Positions 30,295 through 42,529 of a DNA stretch of 64,000 nt are shown here, piece after piece. Below the pieces are notes generated by a model that ran no database searches, was not told the DNA's origin, and worked only from the letters and a program-made list of their open reading frames with translations. The position numbers were made by a program, and so were the translations under genes. The stretch's first letter is position 1. Each line of letters begins with the position of its first letter. The stretch is from Chrysaora quinquecirrha (Eukaryota > Cnidaria > Scyphozoa > Semaeostomeae > Pelagiidae): the NCBI GenBank assembly GCA_014526335.1, contig JACTAT010000010.1:8016450-8080449 (forward strand). The letters are read 5' to 3'.

Positions 30295-31597
30295 TCATAA
30301 TGTTTGAATTTTCATTTTTGCGTATCTGTTCTTCTTGGCAGAGAGGCCTTGAAGAATTGGGACAAGACTCTGGCAAAATAGAGAATCTCCATTGGTTTCT
30401 TCCTTTTTCTCAACTTGTTTGCCTTGACTCTCGATGTCCTGTAGAGTTTTGATCAGCATGGTATCTACAGCCAGACCGAGATCATTCTTTCCTTTGCCTG
30501 ATTTCACTGCTTTGCCAGGAGAGGGAGTAAACTCAGACAGTGACAAGGCTTTTCTTTTTGGCAAACCTTTTGGCTGAGAGGAGATGTCAATGGGCGTCAA
30601 CTCCTGGGTTTCTTCTATGCTCCTTGGACTGTCAGCGTCTTGCATCAGAAGGGGGATTGTGGGGATGGCTATGTTGCTTTCTGTTGGTAGATTGGCTGTA
30701 TTGTTAAACAGAAATGTCAGCTGGTCATAATATTTGCATTTTGACACCTTGGATGCAGCAGAACCAGATTTTGATGCTCTATTCTGTCTGTCGAGGCATT
30801 TCTTATAGTTGTCTTTCATGTGCTTGAATTGTGTTTTCAGAAATTCAACTGGAAAATAGAAATGAAATATGAATTCATATTTTCTATAAGAAAACAGCTC
30901 ATGAGAAACCTTAGTGCTCGGTTTTCTAGGGCATTAGGTACAAGAGATTGTTACAAGAGAGTTGCTTTCTGTTGTTTATCATAGCCATAAAAAATAGAAA
31001 AAATTAAGAATTTTTTCGATTTATGTTTTGTGTCAAATTTCCTTGAATTATACCGAGTTGACAAGGTGCGTTTAAGACCTTTCTTGGATTTTCAAATATC
31101 TCATTAAATACTGTAACGCTTTAAAAAATACTGTGCATGTCAAGTTCAGTGTCTACAAAAAATCATACATAAATATATTTATATATTTTATAAAAATATA
31201 CATATTTACCATCTTTCTTGAAGAACTTTGCAAGTTTATTCCAGCCATTTGACTTCACTGTACGGTCTTTGTAAGATTTCAGCAACGTGTTCCACAAACA
31301 GGGTAGGTTCCTTACTTCCTCTATAAACTCTTCTATGTCGAATTCTCGATGCTCTATTTTGGGAGATTGCTGTGCTTGTGATGAGCTGGGCCTACTTTCG
31401 TTTCCTATACCTTCAATTGACCTGTCTAGTATCATAAAGTTAGAAGAACCTGACAAATCTGAACTTGCTTGAGACATTTCTTTGCTTTTATCGTTTTCTA
31501 CATTTATTTGACATAAAAGTGCCCTAACATCAATTCCTGTGAAGCTAAGTTGATCTTGAAGGTATTTTGTTGCTGAGAAGCCATTTTGATGAGTCAA
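30295..31597 (-). CDS. Harbinger MADF (Myb/SANT-like) DNA-binding protein, two exons
   Basis: Exon 1 runs from 31597 to about 31210 and exon 2 from about 30849 to a stop at 30295. The joining donor (gatg|gtaaat) and acceptor (ttttccag|ttgaat) keep the frame. The MADF domain spans the junction: FIEEVRNLPCLWNTLLKSYK and NGWNKLAKFFKK in exon 1, then FKHMKDNYKKCLDRQ and CKYYDQLTFLFNN in exon 2. A Ser-rich linker and a C-terminal helix follow, as in the BESS-like tails of MADF proteins. It probably binds the transposon ends. Both exons are open, so this gene is better preserved than its transposase partner. Confidence 0.82.
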
Positions 31598-31794
31598 TTA
31601 AAAAAATTTGGAAGCGTTTCAACAAATAGTCCGAGCGAATTTGGGAAAAAGTTGGACATTGTTCAACTTTTCTGCGAACAACTTCAGAGTTTGAGCACAC
31701 AATATTTTTTTGCTTTGCACATGCCAAAAAAAAAGTTCGAGCAGAATTTTGGAGTTCGAGCAAAATATTCTGCCTCGGGGAAAACAGGCTTTAA

Positions 31795-34700
31795 GCAACA
31801 AAACGAATTTTTCAACAAGAAGAATATATCATTCAATTGTGATGTTTGTGGACAGCAATTTTGGAAAAAGAGAAAATTACTTAATCATAAATTTTTAATA
31901 CACGATAAATATGACTGCTTCAGATGTGGGAGAGTGTACATTCATACAAAAATTTGAATAAACATCTTGAAGAACATAATATTGACCAACATCCTTATTC
32001 ATGTGATTTTTGCAAACAAAACTTCAAATACTCAAACAATTTACAACGCCATCGAATTGCAGTTTATGGTAAATTAAACATTTGTAAATACCCGAAACCA
32101 TCTATTGGACATATTTGCTCATTCTGGAATGAATATCAATATCTTCATCAGCCATGGAACAACGATAAAACAGTACGTAATGAAAAATTTAAAGGTGAAG
32201 AAAAAGAAAAACTTATTCAGCATTACAAAAAAGCATATCGAACATATAGCAAGTCTTTCTTATACACATTCTCTGGAATGGATATACAAAATTAATTTCC
32301 ACTTACTGAAAAATGAACTGCTTCATGATCAAATCAGCAAGCATTTATGGGATGTGTACTATGAAGTCTGTGACATGCTTCCTGTTAAGATGGTTGTTTC
32401 ATTGGCTTTTATACTCCAGAATAAAGAAATTAAAGAATCTCGCTATTACTTTGTTTCAGATTACAAATTACACCATTTAAAACCTTCGATAAATGCAAGT
32501 AGTAATATCCATCTTCAGGAATTCGATATAAAGAATAAAGAAGAAATGGAATCAACTATTGAATTCATACGTAATACACCTTTCATAGATATAATCAAGA
32601 AAAATTTCCAATACAGTTCTTGGGGGTTGATACGAGCAACTAATATGAGTGTTACAATTATTTGTGCTGGAAAATGGTAAAAAGAGCTGCAAGAGATTGT
32701 ACTGAAAATCTACCGAGTTGTTTAAAAAAAAACGATACCATTGATATCAACGGTTTTAAACATCCTTCAAAAAGAAGAACAATGATAGATGATGCCTGCT
32801 TTTTTCGAGCAATTAGAAAAGTGAAACTTGAACACAATGAAAATGATGTTCCATCTCTCGAAACAATGATAAAAGATTATTGTACTTTTGCAAATACATT
32901 GAATACATATATGGTGTCAAAATCAATGTATACACAGGTCATTTTAAAAAAGACAAAGATGATAATCCTATTCAACTAAGCGCTTTACAAGATGTCTACA
33001 CTTCGTCATTAAAATATAGTACAAATATAAAATTCAATTTATTACTTTACAACGAACACTTTTGTATAATAAAAAAATGGATGGACTTGAATTAAAAACT
33101 TTATATGATCTCAGTGTTCTAATTTCTACAGTTCGAAACGTCATCTAGTCAGACATAATAAAAAATGTTCATTGAAGAAAACTGCAATCAAATATCCCAA
33201 AGGATAAATTTCAAGTCACATAGCAATAATTGAAGATATAATGAATATGTACAAAATTAACAAATCAACATTGGATTCGCAAAAATGCGATCATGAGAAC
33301 AAAAATGAGAACAACATGATGATAACGAATACCTTTTGAATGAATTAATCACTGTTTTTGATTTCCAATCCTTAAACTCAAAAGTAACAGTTCCCGAATC
33401 TGATCTCTTTTACGGAAAAAAATTCATATATGGTGGAGAAGCGTTTGTCATAGATGGAGAAGTTAGCAAACAATTTTTTGATAAACAAAACATTAATTGT
33501 TATACGTGCTTCGATGATCATCGTAACCTAATGTTGGAAAGAGATTTTATAGCTGAAAAAGTTTTGAAAGGAGAACCTGATTATTTCAAAATTCAAAAGC
33601 CTATCTCATTCGCTCTAAGTAATAGTTTTAATAAAGAAGAACATAAAAATTACCTACAGCAAGCAATTTTTGAAATGGATAATGAACCAAAAACATTAAT
33701 CCATAAAATGATGGATCATTTAATTAACATGCAATCACGAAAAGCGAAATTATGTTTCGCTTAACAGGCTTCAATATTTGAGAGAATCAAAGAGTTTTTT
33801 ATAAAAAGTTGTACTATTAAGTGAAGATAAGTTATTTTATGATTTTGATGAAATCATGATCATGTCTAATCAAGAATTCACTTAATTAAATACAAAACTA
33901 ATGCAAGAACTTATGAAGGAACAATGAATTACAATATATGCACTACGAAACAAAGATATCACTGAATTGGAAAATGAAGATGATGATCAAGGCTGGAGTC
34001 AAATAGATGATTTTATTTTATCCACACCAGAGTGCGATCTAAACAAATTCTTTGAAAAAGAACAGCTCAGTAATGAAGAGTACTTTAAAGTTATTATTAA
34101 CGATGAAGATCATGATGAATACTTCAAAGACGTGGAAAATTGCAATCGTGATACTAAATTATTTGATTCAGTTAAGGAAAGACTGACCACAATATTAAAT
34201 GTGTTTTCGAACCATGTTGACTTATATCGTTCATTATACACTCAATGTATCACGCTTTTGATTTGTGGTTTTAATAGTAGTGGATTTGACTTACCGTTAA
34301 TATCGAATGGCTTTTTCCGGAGATGATAAAGCATAATTGGGAGACTAAAGTTATCAAAAATGGTACAAAACATAAATCCATTGAATTTGGGTATTTTGAA
34401 AGAGATTTCCCCTTTCCACTTCGAAGTAACTATTCAATTGAATCAAGAAGTCTTCAATTTCTAGATACTGCTAATTTTTTAGCTGCTGGTTATAACTTGG
34501 ACACATTTATAAAGTCATTTACAAAACGTACTGTCGAAAAATCATTTTTTCCTTATGAATATATAGACTGCTATGAAAAATTAAATGATACAGAACTTCC
34601 ACCATATGAAAGTTTTAAAAGTTCCTTACGACAAGATAAAAATATGCTGGAAATCCAATATCATCCTTTTGAAAAAGAAATTAATATTCTAAAAAAAGAA

Positions 34701-36800
34701 CAACAATAAACATCATGTGCTGACAAGGTAATCGCATTAAAAGCTTTGCAAAATTTAAAATGAAAGAATAAACTGTTAACGGGTGAAAATAATTATAGAA
34801 TGTTGCAAAATATATGGCGAGATAAAGGTTGGTAAACATTGGCAGATTATTTAAAATGTTATAACAGTATAGATGTCATACCTTTTAAAGATGCAATAAA
34901 AACATCTGCCAAAGAATTCCATAGATATGGGATAGATCTAACCCATGATGGTATAAGCCTTCATTCACTTGCCAATAAAATAATGCACAAGTCTAACACA
35001 AAGGCAAAAATAATGTATGTTGAAAACAAATCGATCATGGAATTCTATAAAAAACATATCGTTGATGGGCCATCCATTATATTCAAAAGAAAAACTGATG
35101 GAGGGAGAATAGAAGGACATAATTGTGCGGCCTTATATCTCGATTGTCTTCAGCAGCCAATGCCAGTTGGGAGACCAATAATATGGAGAATCAACGATAT
35201 CGAAGATTAAATTTTATACAGAGAAGAGACTCCTAAAGGTATTTATCTTACACTTAAGTTCACGATGTCTGATTACGTTTATGTAAAAAAACTCTATGCT
35301 GAAATTTTAATCTTATTTATCCTACCTTTATTTCAACAGCACAATGTAAAAGTTTAATTGCAGATCAATACTTAGATTGGATCGAGAATGTCTGTTTGGA
35401 CGATATAAGTGAAAAATACTTTAAATGCGAACAACATCTCTTCCGAGTCACACTACAAGAAAAACAAGCACTTTTCCAGCACTGCAAATCTATAAATCAC
35501 ATATTCGTGGATGGGATTGATGAAATAAACAGAATTGTTTACGAATTTGATGATTGTTGTTACCATGCTTGTAAAGAATGTCTTGATAATAAAATAATCA
35601 AAACTTTCGCATTACATTTTGAAGAAGAGCGTAAATTAACAGCTGAGGAGATACGCAACTTTGTTCAAGCACGTGACAACTTTTTAGAAAACAGTGGATA
35701 TTTATAAGAATGAAAGAATGTGAGTGGAAAAACTTCTCCGAAGCAAAGCTGGTGAAGAAATACGCTTCACCTACGTTTTAAAGATCAAATACGCTTTATA
35801 GATCGAAACAAAATACATAACAGTGACAAAGGTGAGATATCATTACGTCAATTATTGGATTATAAACAAAATGAGCAGGTATTTGGCCAGCTTGAAGTTG
35901 ATATTCACACCCCAGAAGAATTAAAAGAGAAATTCAAACAGTTTACACCTATATACCAGAATGCAACTGTGCGATTTGACAATATCGGAGAATATATGCA
36001 ACAAGTGGTTGTGGATTGTGGGTTCTCAACTGCTGATAGGCGATTATTAATAAATTCATATTTTGGTACAAATTATGGTTTAAACACCGCTTTGGCTAAA
36101 TGGTACCTTGACCATGGAATAATAATAACAAAAGTACATTGTTTCATACAGTACAAAAGTAAAATCATCTTCAAAGATTTTGTGGAAAACATTGCTAAAG
36201 ATAGACTGTGAGGAGATAAAGATCCATCTTCTTCTATGAGAGCTGAAACTTCTAAATTAATTGGAAAGTCGGCTTTTGGAATTACAATCATGAGTAAAAC
36301 AAACCAAAGAACAGTTAGTTATTTAGTGAAAGGAAGACCGTTTAGAAAAATAAACATTGGTCAAATCTTAGATGGACAATTACTTGAAGAGAATATAATT
36401 GAAGTCATATCTCCAAAAAATAAAATACATGAAAATCAAGCGCATTAAATCAGTTGGACTGTTTTCTTCTATGCAAACTAAGAGTGCTTCAATGCTATTA
36501 TGATTGTTTTGTTGAAGTTCTAGAACCAAATTCGTTCGAATTGTGCTAGATGGACACTGACAGCTTATATATATGGCTTAAAACGGCAAAACGTTTGATG
36601 AAAATGTTAAACCACAATTGAAAAAATATAGAGAATATGATAAACTAAAGCAACAATTCTTTTTTACTCCTTCTGCCAAATTCGGAAAACATACTCCCGG
36701 AAAGTCTAAACTCGAATTTGAAGGGACAAATATGATAAGTTTAAATAGCAAAACTTGTATCGTCAAAAATGAAGATTATAAAACTTTTAAATTTAGCAGG
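31795..36800 (+). pseudogene. Protein-primed DNA polymerase B (Polinton/adintovirus type), main part
   Basis: This is a decayed plus-strand gene in many frame segments. Two more C2H2 fingers (31836-32080) are followed by an N-terminal region (32290-33095) with DDACFFRAIRKVKLEHNEN and a FNLLLYNEHFCIIKKW segment typical of these polymerases. The 3'-5' exonuclease region (33967-34709) has ICGFNSSGFDLPL and FLDTANFLAAGY. The polymerase region has DGISLHSLANKIMHK, then GPSIIFKRKTDGG and AALYLDCLQQPMP (34839-35210), where the motif A Asp appears as Asn. Next come YFGTNYGLNTALAKWYLDHG (about 36059), TSKLIGKSAFGITIM (motif B-like, about 36247) and a DTDS metal-binding motif at 36553-36564. At least eight stops or frameshifts are visible. 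In relatives it replicates linear viral DNA from a protein primer. Confidence 0.9.
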
Positions 36801-36802
36801 TA

Positions 36803-37910
36803 GACCGGGTTTTTTCCGCAACAATCCAGCAAAGAGGGAAACCTTGGGTTTTTTCAATGAAATCTACTAAAAAAAGGTCGGGGAACACGAATCCAAGATT
36901 GGCCTTCAAAAATTTTCACCGGAAGTAGCCTTAATTAATGCCTAATTAGGCCTAATGAAGTCAATAAAAAAAGTCGCACTTTTTCAAATCTGATTACTGC
37001 AATATGCAGACCTTGAAACGCTGAGTAAAATTGTCTTTGATTGTATTTCAATACAACCTACCAATTTCGAGAAAAACTCGTTTGAAATTATGATGACGTC
37101 ATCACCATTATGATGAGTACAGACCTGGATTCCACATTTCAGCTTGTATAACTTTATAGGTTGGGGTGCAATAGTCACAAAACCACTAATTATGCGATAA
37201 ATGTACGCTAAGACAGCAGAATGATGATTATTGGGTGTGGTTCTGACATCATAAAGGGGTCCGATGACGTCATGGGGGCAAATGATGTCATAATGGACCA
37301 AAATGATGCCCAGTCATCCATGAGCCAAAAGGCGTTGTGAAGGACTACTAATGTTCGAGATTTGAAGTTTTAATATCAAACCTGCTTGAAATGGCGAGAG
37401 GTCAAATTTGTTATACAGTATTCATAATGGGATTCCTATTGTTGGTGCAGTGAACCCCCTTTCTTCGTTTTTCCAAATTTGCGGTGGGGCTTATTATGCT
37501 TATTATCTTGTCATGCATACGCGTATCGCATTGTAAGCGGTTTTTTGACGATTCGACCCCTTTTTCTGAAGTTAAGCGAGTTGATAAAAGCCCAAACTGA
37601 GCCTTAGGACGATGACGTCATCATTATTTCAAACGAGTTTTTCTCGAAACTGGTAGGTTGTATTGAAATACAGTCAAAGACAATTTTACTCAGCGTTTCA
37701 AGATCTACATATTGCATTAATCAGATTTGAAAAAGTGTAATTTTTTTAATTGACTTAATTAGGCATAATTAGGCGTTAATTAAGGGTACTTTCGGCGAAA
37801 ATTTTTGAGGGCCCATCTTGGATTTGTGTTCTCCGACCTTTTTTTAGTAGATTTCAATTAAAAGACCCTAGGTTACCCTCTTTGCTAGATTGTTGCAGAA
37901 AAAACCCTGT
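36803..37910. mobile_element. 1.1-kb TA-flanked MITE with 300-bp inverted repeats and CRE-like sites
   Basis: The ends GACCGGGTTTTTTCCGCAAC and the complement ending CCCTGTC are flanked by TA (36801-36802 and 37911-37912), as for Tc1/mariner-type insertions. The inverted arms extend about 290-300 bp (36803-37105 and 37607-37910) at roughly 85-90 percent by eye. The middle has no coding frame. The palindrome TGACGTCA occurs at 37094, 37265 and 37613. It splits the C-terminal part of the viral polymerase gene. Confidence 0.88.
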
Positions 37911-37914
37911 CTAA

Positions 37915-38137
37915 GGAAGGGAATACAAAAAAAAAACAATTTGATGGAGAAAATCCGATGAAATTGTACAAAGATGCATTGGATAACAAAAAAACCATTT
38001 TAGCAACAAACAGAGGACTAAAAAGAAAGTATTGTGCAGTATGTCAATACGAACAAGAGAAAAGAGCATTAACACATTTTGATTGTAAAAGAATAGTGTT
38101 AGAAGATGGAATCAGCACCATCCCTTTAGATATCTAA
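37915..38137 (+). pseudogene. DNA polymerase B C-terminal segment
   Basis: This is the polymerase tail beyond the MITE. It is open from about 37925 to the TAA near 38137, with ATNRGLKRKYCAVCQYEQEK, then HFDCKRIVLEDGIS and TIPLDI. The NRG...YEQ...KR.VL.DG.ST.PL pattern is characteristic of the C-terminus of Polinton/adintovirus polymerases. It ends about 90 bp before the convergent minus-strand small basic gene. Confidence 0.85.
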
Positions 38138-38228
38138 CTTCATAAATAAACAGTTAATTGATATTATTCTATTAATAATGAAAGTATTTAACGATGAAGA
38201 ATACAAAATCTTTTATTAATTGTTTTGT

Positions 38229-38498
38229 TTATAATCTCTTTCTTTTGCTATTCATCCTTTTCATTCTCTTCTTTACTTTACCATTAGATCCATTTCCATT
38301 AATTTTCTTCTTTTTAAGAATTGCATCAGCAGCTAATCCTATTCCACCTGCGGCAGTGGCTTTTGCAGCTGATTTTGCTCCTTTGATTGCAAATCTTTTA
38401 ACTGCTTGTTTTGTAAGTCTTTCAGCAGCCATTTGTCCACCTTTTCTTAAAGCTTGACGAACAGCCACATGTGTTAATGCTGACCCCATCTTCTTCAA
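38229..38498 (-). CDS. Small basic core-like viral protein
   Basis: This is an 89-codon open frame. It starts MKKMGSALTHVAVRQALRKG, has an Ala/Gly-rich helix (AIKGAKSAAKATAAGGIGLA) and ends in Lys/Arg clusters (KKRMKRMNSKRKRL). Short, basic, Ala-rich proteins next to the protease and capsid genes of Polintons and adintoviruses are thought to be core or minor capsid proteins. Here the assignment comes from composition and position. The plus-strand frame over the same bases is a shadow. Confidence 0.55.
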   Translation of the reverse strand: MKKMGSALTHVAVRQALRKGGQMAAERLTKQAVKRFAIKGAKSAAKATAAGGIGLAADAILKKKKINGNGSNGKVKKRMKRMNSKRKRL

Positions 38499-38516
38499 AT
38501 GATGATTTCAACGTTG

Positions 38517-38950
38517 TTTCGTAAACTTATATCCCCCACCCATTATTTCAGCCACTTCTTTCCCTCCATCATCTTTTAACATATCATCAATAACCATAGA
38601 TGCGATTACACTTGTTGCTAAACTAGGCATTAATTTAACTTTATATGTTTCTTTTTTAATTGGCGCGCTAAAGATGGTCTATTCTTTTTAACAGATCATT
38701 AGCATAGACAAATTTATCCAATGAACTTTTAGGAGCACCTGCAGCTCTCCAAAATTCTCTAGGTATAAATTGTAATGGTTTAAATTTTTTTGCTCCTTTT
38801 AATTCAACTTTTGGTTAAAAGCCTTTTAAAAGCCAGCAATTGGAGTAATTCCGATTCCAGTTTTGAGAATCCAATGTTGTAAATTTTTGAAAAGCCCTCC
38901 TTCTTTTATCTTCTTTTTCTTCTTAATCTTATGTTTATTTAATCTTCTCA
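38517..38950 (-). pseudogene. Virion-associated gene of unknown role, frameshifted
   Basis: The ATG at 38950 starts a Lys-rich leader (MRRLNKHKIKKKKKIKEGG, then a helix NLQHWILKTGIGITPIAG) that stops near 38825. Traces in other frames continue downstream and end with a clear segment MPSLATSVIASMVIDDMLKD and KEVAEIMGGGYKFTKQR before 38510. It lies between the protease and the small basic gene, all on the minus strand. It is probably a minor virion protein. The exact boundaries of one or two genes cannot be settled here. Confidence 0.4.
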
Positions 38951-39057
38951 TGATTAATTTATAATCCGATATAATGAGAAATAGAAAAAAAACATATTTA
39001 AACAACTCATATTTATATAATGTTTTTTATTTTATCATAATTATATTTTCTTTGAAC

Positions 39058-39605
39058 TCATTCTCGTACAAATTCATCGTTTATATATTGTCTATAATTA
39101 TCAAATTGATTACGCTTTTCACTCAATTTATCTGGTGGGGGAATCTCCATTTCCATAATTTTACTTATGTATATAGGATATTTCAAAGTGTTCATCTGAT
39201 ACAAAAAGTATATACAGTATTCCCGACATACACTTGTATAATATGCTTGAATCTCTCTCGTCATATAAATGAAGTTTAAAACAAATATGATTTGCGTTTC
39301 TATTACGTAAACTGTTTATTTTCTCACAAAATCGAATATAATCTTCTTCTGGTTTATGTCCATATGAATCAAAGTAAAAACAGTTTCCATCAATATCAAA
39401 ATATACTGCTTGCCAATGTCTTCCTCTTTGTTTATATGTTCCAGTATTTAAAACAAAAGATGCGGGAAACAAAATTGGTTGTTCTTCATAGAATGTTTCT
39501 AATGCGCTTTCATTTAATGACATTTGAATTCTAACATCATCCTTAGCTAATACTTTTTTAACACGTTGTTTTATATCATCATCTTTCTTCGAAATATTTT
39601 CTACA
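39058..39605 (-). pseudogene. Adenain-like maturation protease (C5 type)
   Basis: The minus-strand frame from about 39603 carries RGRHWQAVYFDIDGNCFYFD and SYGHKPEED, which contain the catalytic His-Trp and the acidic partner region of adenovirus-type cysteine proteases. A frame change near 39240-39260 is needed to reach the catalytic Cys segment VCREYCIYFLYQMN, present in the next frame (39264-39058), which ends after FDNYRQYINDEFV. In relatives this enzyme cleaves capsid precursors during virion maturation (family knowledge). It lies directly downstream of the major capsid gene, the usual Polinton neighbourhood. Confidence 0.82.
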
Positions 39606-39617
39606 TTTTATCTAACA

Positions 39618-41036
39618 TTATGGTATATAATCAAGAACAACTCCTACTCCTTCAACAATTTCCATATGATTAGAAAATATTCCAAGACATGTTATTAAAT
39701 ACTTTCCAGCAAATCTAGCTCCTAATTGTAATTTTAATTTTACTTGTCCAGTTCTTGTGTCGACTATTCTCTGGCCATTTCTCTGGTATTTTGTTGTAGT
39801 TAACTTAAATGGATATATCGCATAACCATTTTTAGTCAAAAATTGATCAACATCAAACATATAATATTCCCATCTAACACATGAAACAAACCATTCAAAA
39901 TAGAATCTCTGTCATTATATTCTACCGCTCTAAGAGATGTTTCGTGATTGCTAAAAACTTGTAAGTTAAATGATTCTCCTGGAATATGCAAGTAATTGAA
40001 TGGATTTTGTTTTGTACTTCCTGTCCCATGCTCTTGTCCTCTAAATATGGTAAAGCAAAATTCGGGAAGTTCCTCATTGTATATACTTCTTTCATATACA
40101 TTAAGAGCTGTTTGATCGGGAAAATAATTAGAAACTCTATAACTGGTAAAAGGAAAAGACTGCGTTTGCTCCCTTGCTTTATATTTATTGACATATGCTT
40201 TCAACATTTCAGTTGTTAAATTAATTGTTCTTAGGTGCAATTTTATTTCTTTTATAAAATATTCAAAATGACCTTTTAGTGCCATAGGACATTGCACCGC
40301 CATTTCATTATCCACTCTCTGAAATTGTAAATGAAAACCTCTAGAACCATCATACAATTGACCATTCAACCAACAAGCCAAAATAGGAGTAAACCAAAAT
40401 GTTACAACTTGATTATCACGATATTTAGCATTTCTTATAACTCCTTGTTTATTTCCATTCACAATAGTAGTATCTGTTGCTGATTTCCTTTTAATTTCAA
40501 TTTCATTCAATACATTATCACTTGCTGGTTCATTTGGATCTATATTTTCATCCAAATAAAGCCCATCTCTAAACATCAATTCTTGACCAAGTCCTTTCAG
40601 ATCTCTAGCTAATAAATTATGCAAATAAGCTTGTTGATAATACTGACCATCTTGAGTTTCTACCATACTCTGTTCAATTTTAAAATTAACATTTTAACCA
40701 AACTATGGACAGTGTTGTTATAAGGTATAAATCAATCGTTCTTATTGTCAGGAATATCAACTCCTTCAACTTTATTTGCATGAACACCACGTAGTTGGAT
40801 TTTTGTCTCAACTTCATTTTCTGCCAATTTAAATGGAAATCTATATTATTATGACTTGTACCGGGAATGGGGTGAATTGGAAGAAAAGTACTCCACCCCA
40901 AACTCTGAATTTCATTTTCAAGTAATTCATCAGGTTCATAATCGAAACTTTGCCCAACACTCACATCAAATTGTCCACGATTTGATTCCACATCTGTCAC
41001 TCAATCAGATATTGTTACTTGAATCTCCATATCTTC
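39618..41036 (-). pseudogene. Double-jelly-roll major capsid protein (Polinton/adintovirus hexon-like)
   Basis: The minus-strand trace starts near 41036 (ATG, early stop). The N-terminal part is at 41000-40840 (SLGWSTFLPIHPIPGTSHNN). Frame-shifted strands of the first jelly roll at 40840-40690 include IPYNNTVHSLVKMLILKLN. A long open block follows at 40666-39836 (YLHNLLARDLKGLGQELMF; DGSRGFHLQFQRVDNEMA; FPDQTALNVYERSIYNEELP), and the C-terminal strands are at 39860-39618 (LTKNGYAIYPFKLT; KLKLQLGARFAGKYLITC). The order and the N...HSLF-like and YRAYL-like positions match Polinton/adintovirus capsid proteins. Length near 470 residues is typical. It is broken by one early stop and at least three frameshifts. 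Confidence 0.85.
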
Positions 41037-41399
41037 CTTAACAGATAACTCTGAACCAATAAACACAAATGCTCTACTCTAATAATATATTACTAACTAA
41101 AATATTGTTTAAAATTTAAAAAACAAATACAATATGATTAATACACCATGTTATATTTTATTTTATTTCTCAACAATCTCCTGTCTTTTTTTTTAAATCT
41201 TGTTGCATCTTTAACAATAGATGAATAACTATTTACCATTTTATTATATTGTTTTTTATTTTTTTTTATTCAATTTTATCGAGTTTCCTTTTGATTTTTT
41301 AATTAATCTTTTTCATTCTTTTTTAATATTGGTTGATTTCTTCCTTTTCTTCATTTTTTTATTCTCTTTCTCTAATTTTTTGATATTTTCAATTTCAAT

Positions 41400-41880
41400 C
41401 TGGGACCATGAGTTAATGCCATAAATGGTTTTGGTTCATCACCTTCTAAATTATCTGTTGAAAAAGGAGTCACGCTTTTTATATATTCCTTTTTAGCCAA
41501 TAGATTATCTCCTTTAATTTGTGCTTTTTTAACAGCTTCCATTGCCTTTCCAAATTATGTTGTTAAATTTTTTAAATTGGTGGGGCACCTTCGACCATTT
41601 CATTCAATACTTTTCTTTTCAATTTATTTATTTGTTCAGGTGCTTTGCCAATTGCTGTACGTGCTAAACTTTCTATTTTTGCTTTTGCCTTCTTAAACAA
41701 TGTTTGTCCTCCTTTTTTGATTAATGCCGTTCCTGCTTTTCTTAAGTTTACAAATAAAATCCCCCATACAATGGTCTATGCATAGATATAATCCCATCAT
41801 AATTGCTATTTCTAAGTAATCCTCCACTTCCACCAAAATATCTTTTATCAGTAATAATACTCCTCATTCTAAGAACTTCA
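41400..41880 (-). pseudogene. Minor-capsid-like viral gene (pVI-like composition)
   Basis: From a minus-strand ATG near 41869 the trace reads KRYFGGSGGLLRNSNYDGII, then, after a frame change, LRKAGTALIKKGGQTLFKKA and LARTAIGKAPEQINKLKRKV, then in another frame NLLAKKEYIKSVTPFSTD and FMALTHGPRLKLKIS. A Gly-rich start followed by an amphipathic Ala/Lys helix is the usual look of the minor capsid gene beside Polinton capsid genes. A Lys-rich low-complexity stretch runs on to about 41160. Confidence 0.45.
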
Positions 41881-42010
41881 GTTCAACACTTTAGAAAACA
41901 ACAATACTATTTCATTCTATATAATGAAACTCATTTTACATATAATAAAAAATTATACTTATAACAATTGTTATCACTATTAACTATTTATTCTCAAAAC
42001 TGTCATTTTG

Positions 42011-42529
42011 TTATATACAACAAATGGGACGGAAAATCTCTTCTGCCAAATGACCATATTTTTCATTTATTTCATGTTGAACTTGTTTTCTAATTTCTTC
42101 CCTTTTCCTCACATTTTCCATGCTGGAATGCAACTGGTATTCTGATTATAACATATATAATCATTCTTCTTCATTTCATTTTCTTAAGAAGTAAATAGTT
42201 CTTCTTCTTTTTTTTACATCTTCAACCACACTCAGCACTACAGGATCATCTGTCATATCATTCAGCGTATAGCTTGTATACTCATCTCCAAAGAAAACAG
42301 CACTATTTTCATATCTAAATGTCATGTTATGCTTAGCTTCCAATAATGCGTACAAGTCAAGCAATCTCTCATAGCTTATTATGTAATCAAAATAGTTTCG
42401 TCTTAAGAAAAACTCTGGAGTTTGAGGTTTTCTCTCGAGAACCCTAGATGCAAAATCACATCTTTTCCTAACTGGCACTTCTTCTCCTCTACTTCTCATC
42501 TCTGCATCTTTGGCATTTTCTTCAATCAC
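42011..42529 (-). CDS. Two small minus-strand viral ORFs
   Basis: A 117-codon frame at 42529-42176 is open (MIEENAKDAEMRSRGEEVPV; FFLRRNYFDYIISYERLLDL; DVKKRRRTIYFLRK). A 36-codon frame starting at 42121 follows (MENVRKREEIRKQVQHEINE). Neither matches a family I know. They lie upstream of the virion genes on the same strand and downstream of the BEL insertion point near 42.6-42.75 kb, so they are probably viral. The first is one of the few viral frames without visible damage. Confidence 0.4.

Larger units (their letters stand above)
28715..31791. mobile_element. PIF/Harbinger transposon 2 (MADF type), decayed
   Basis: The termini AGCCTGTTTTCC...gctcgaactc at 28715 and the complement ending in CAGGCTT at 31791 are imperfect inverted repeats of about 45 bp, rich in TTCGAGCGAAC-type words. 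TAA flanks both ends (28712-28714 and 31792-31794), matching the TWA target preference of Harbinger, though the repeat ends are out of register by one base. It encodes a HARBI-type transposase (+) and a two-exon MADF protein (-), convergent. It splits the viral polymerase gene within its zinc-finger region. Confidence 0.87.

Noticed and set aside
38194..38457. Plus-strand 87-codon hydrophobic ORF
   Set aside because: It is the antisense shadow of the basic minus-strand viral gene at 38229-38498.
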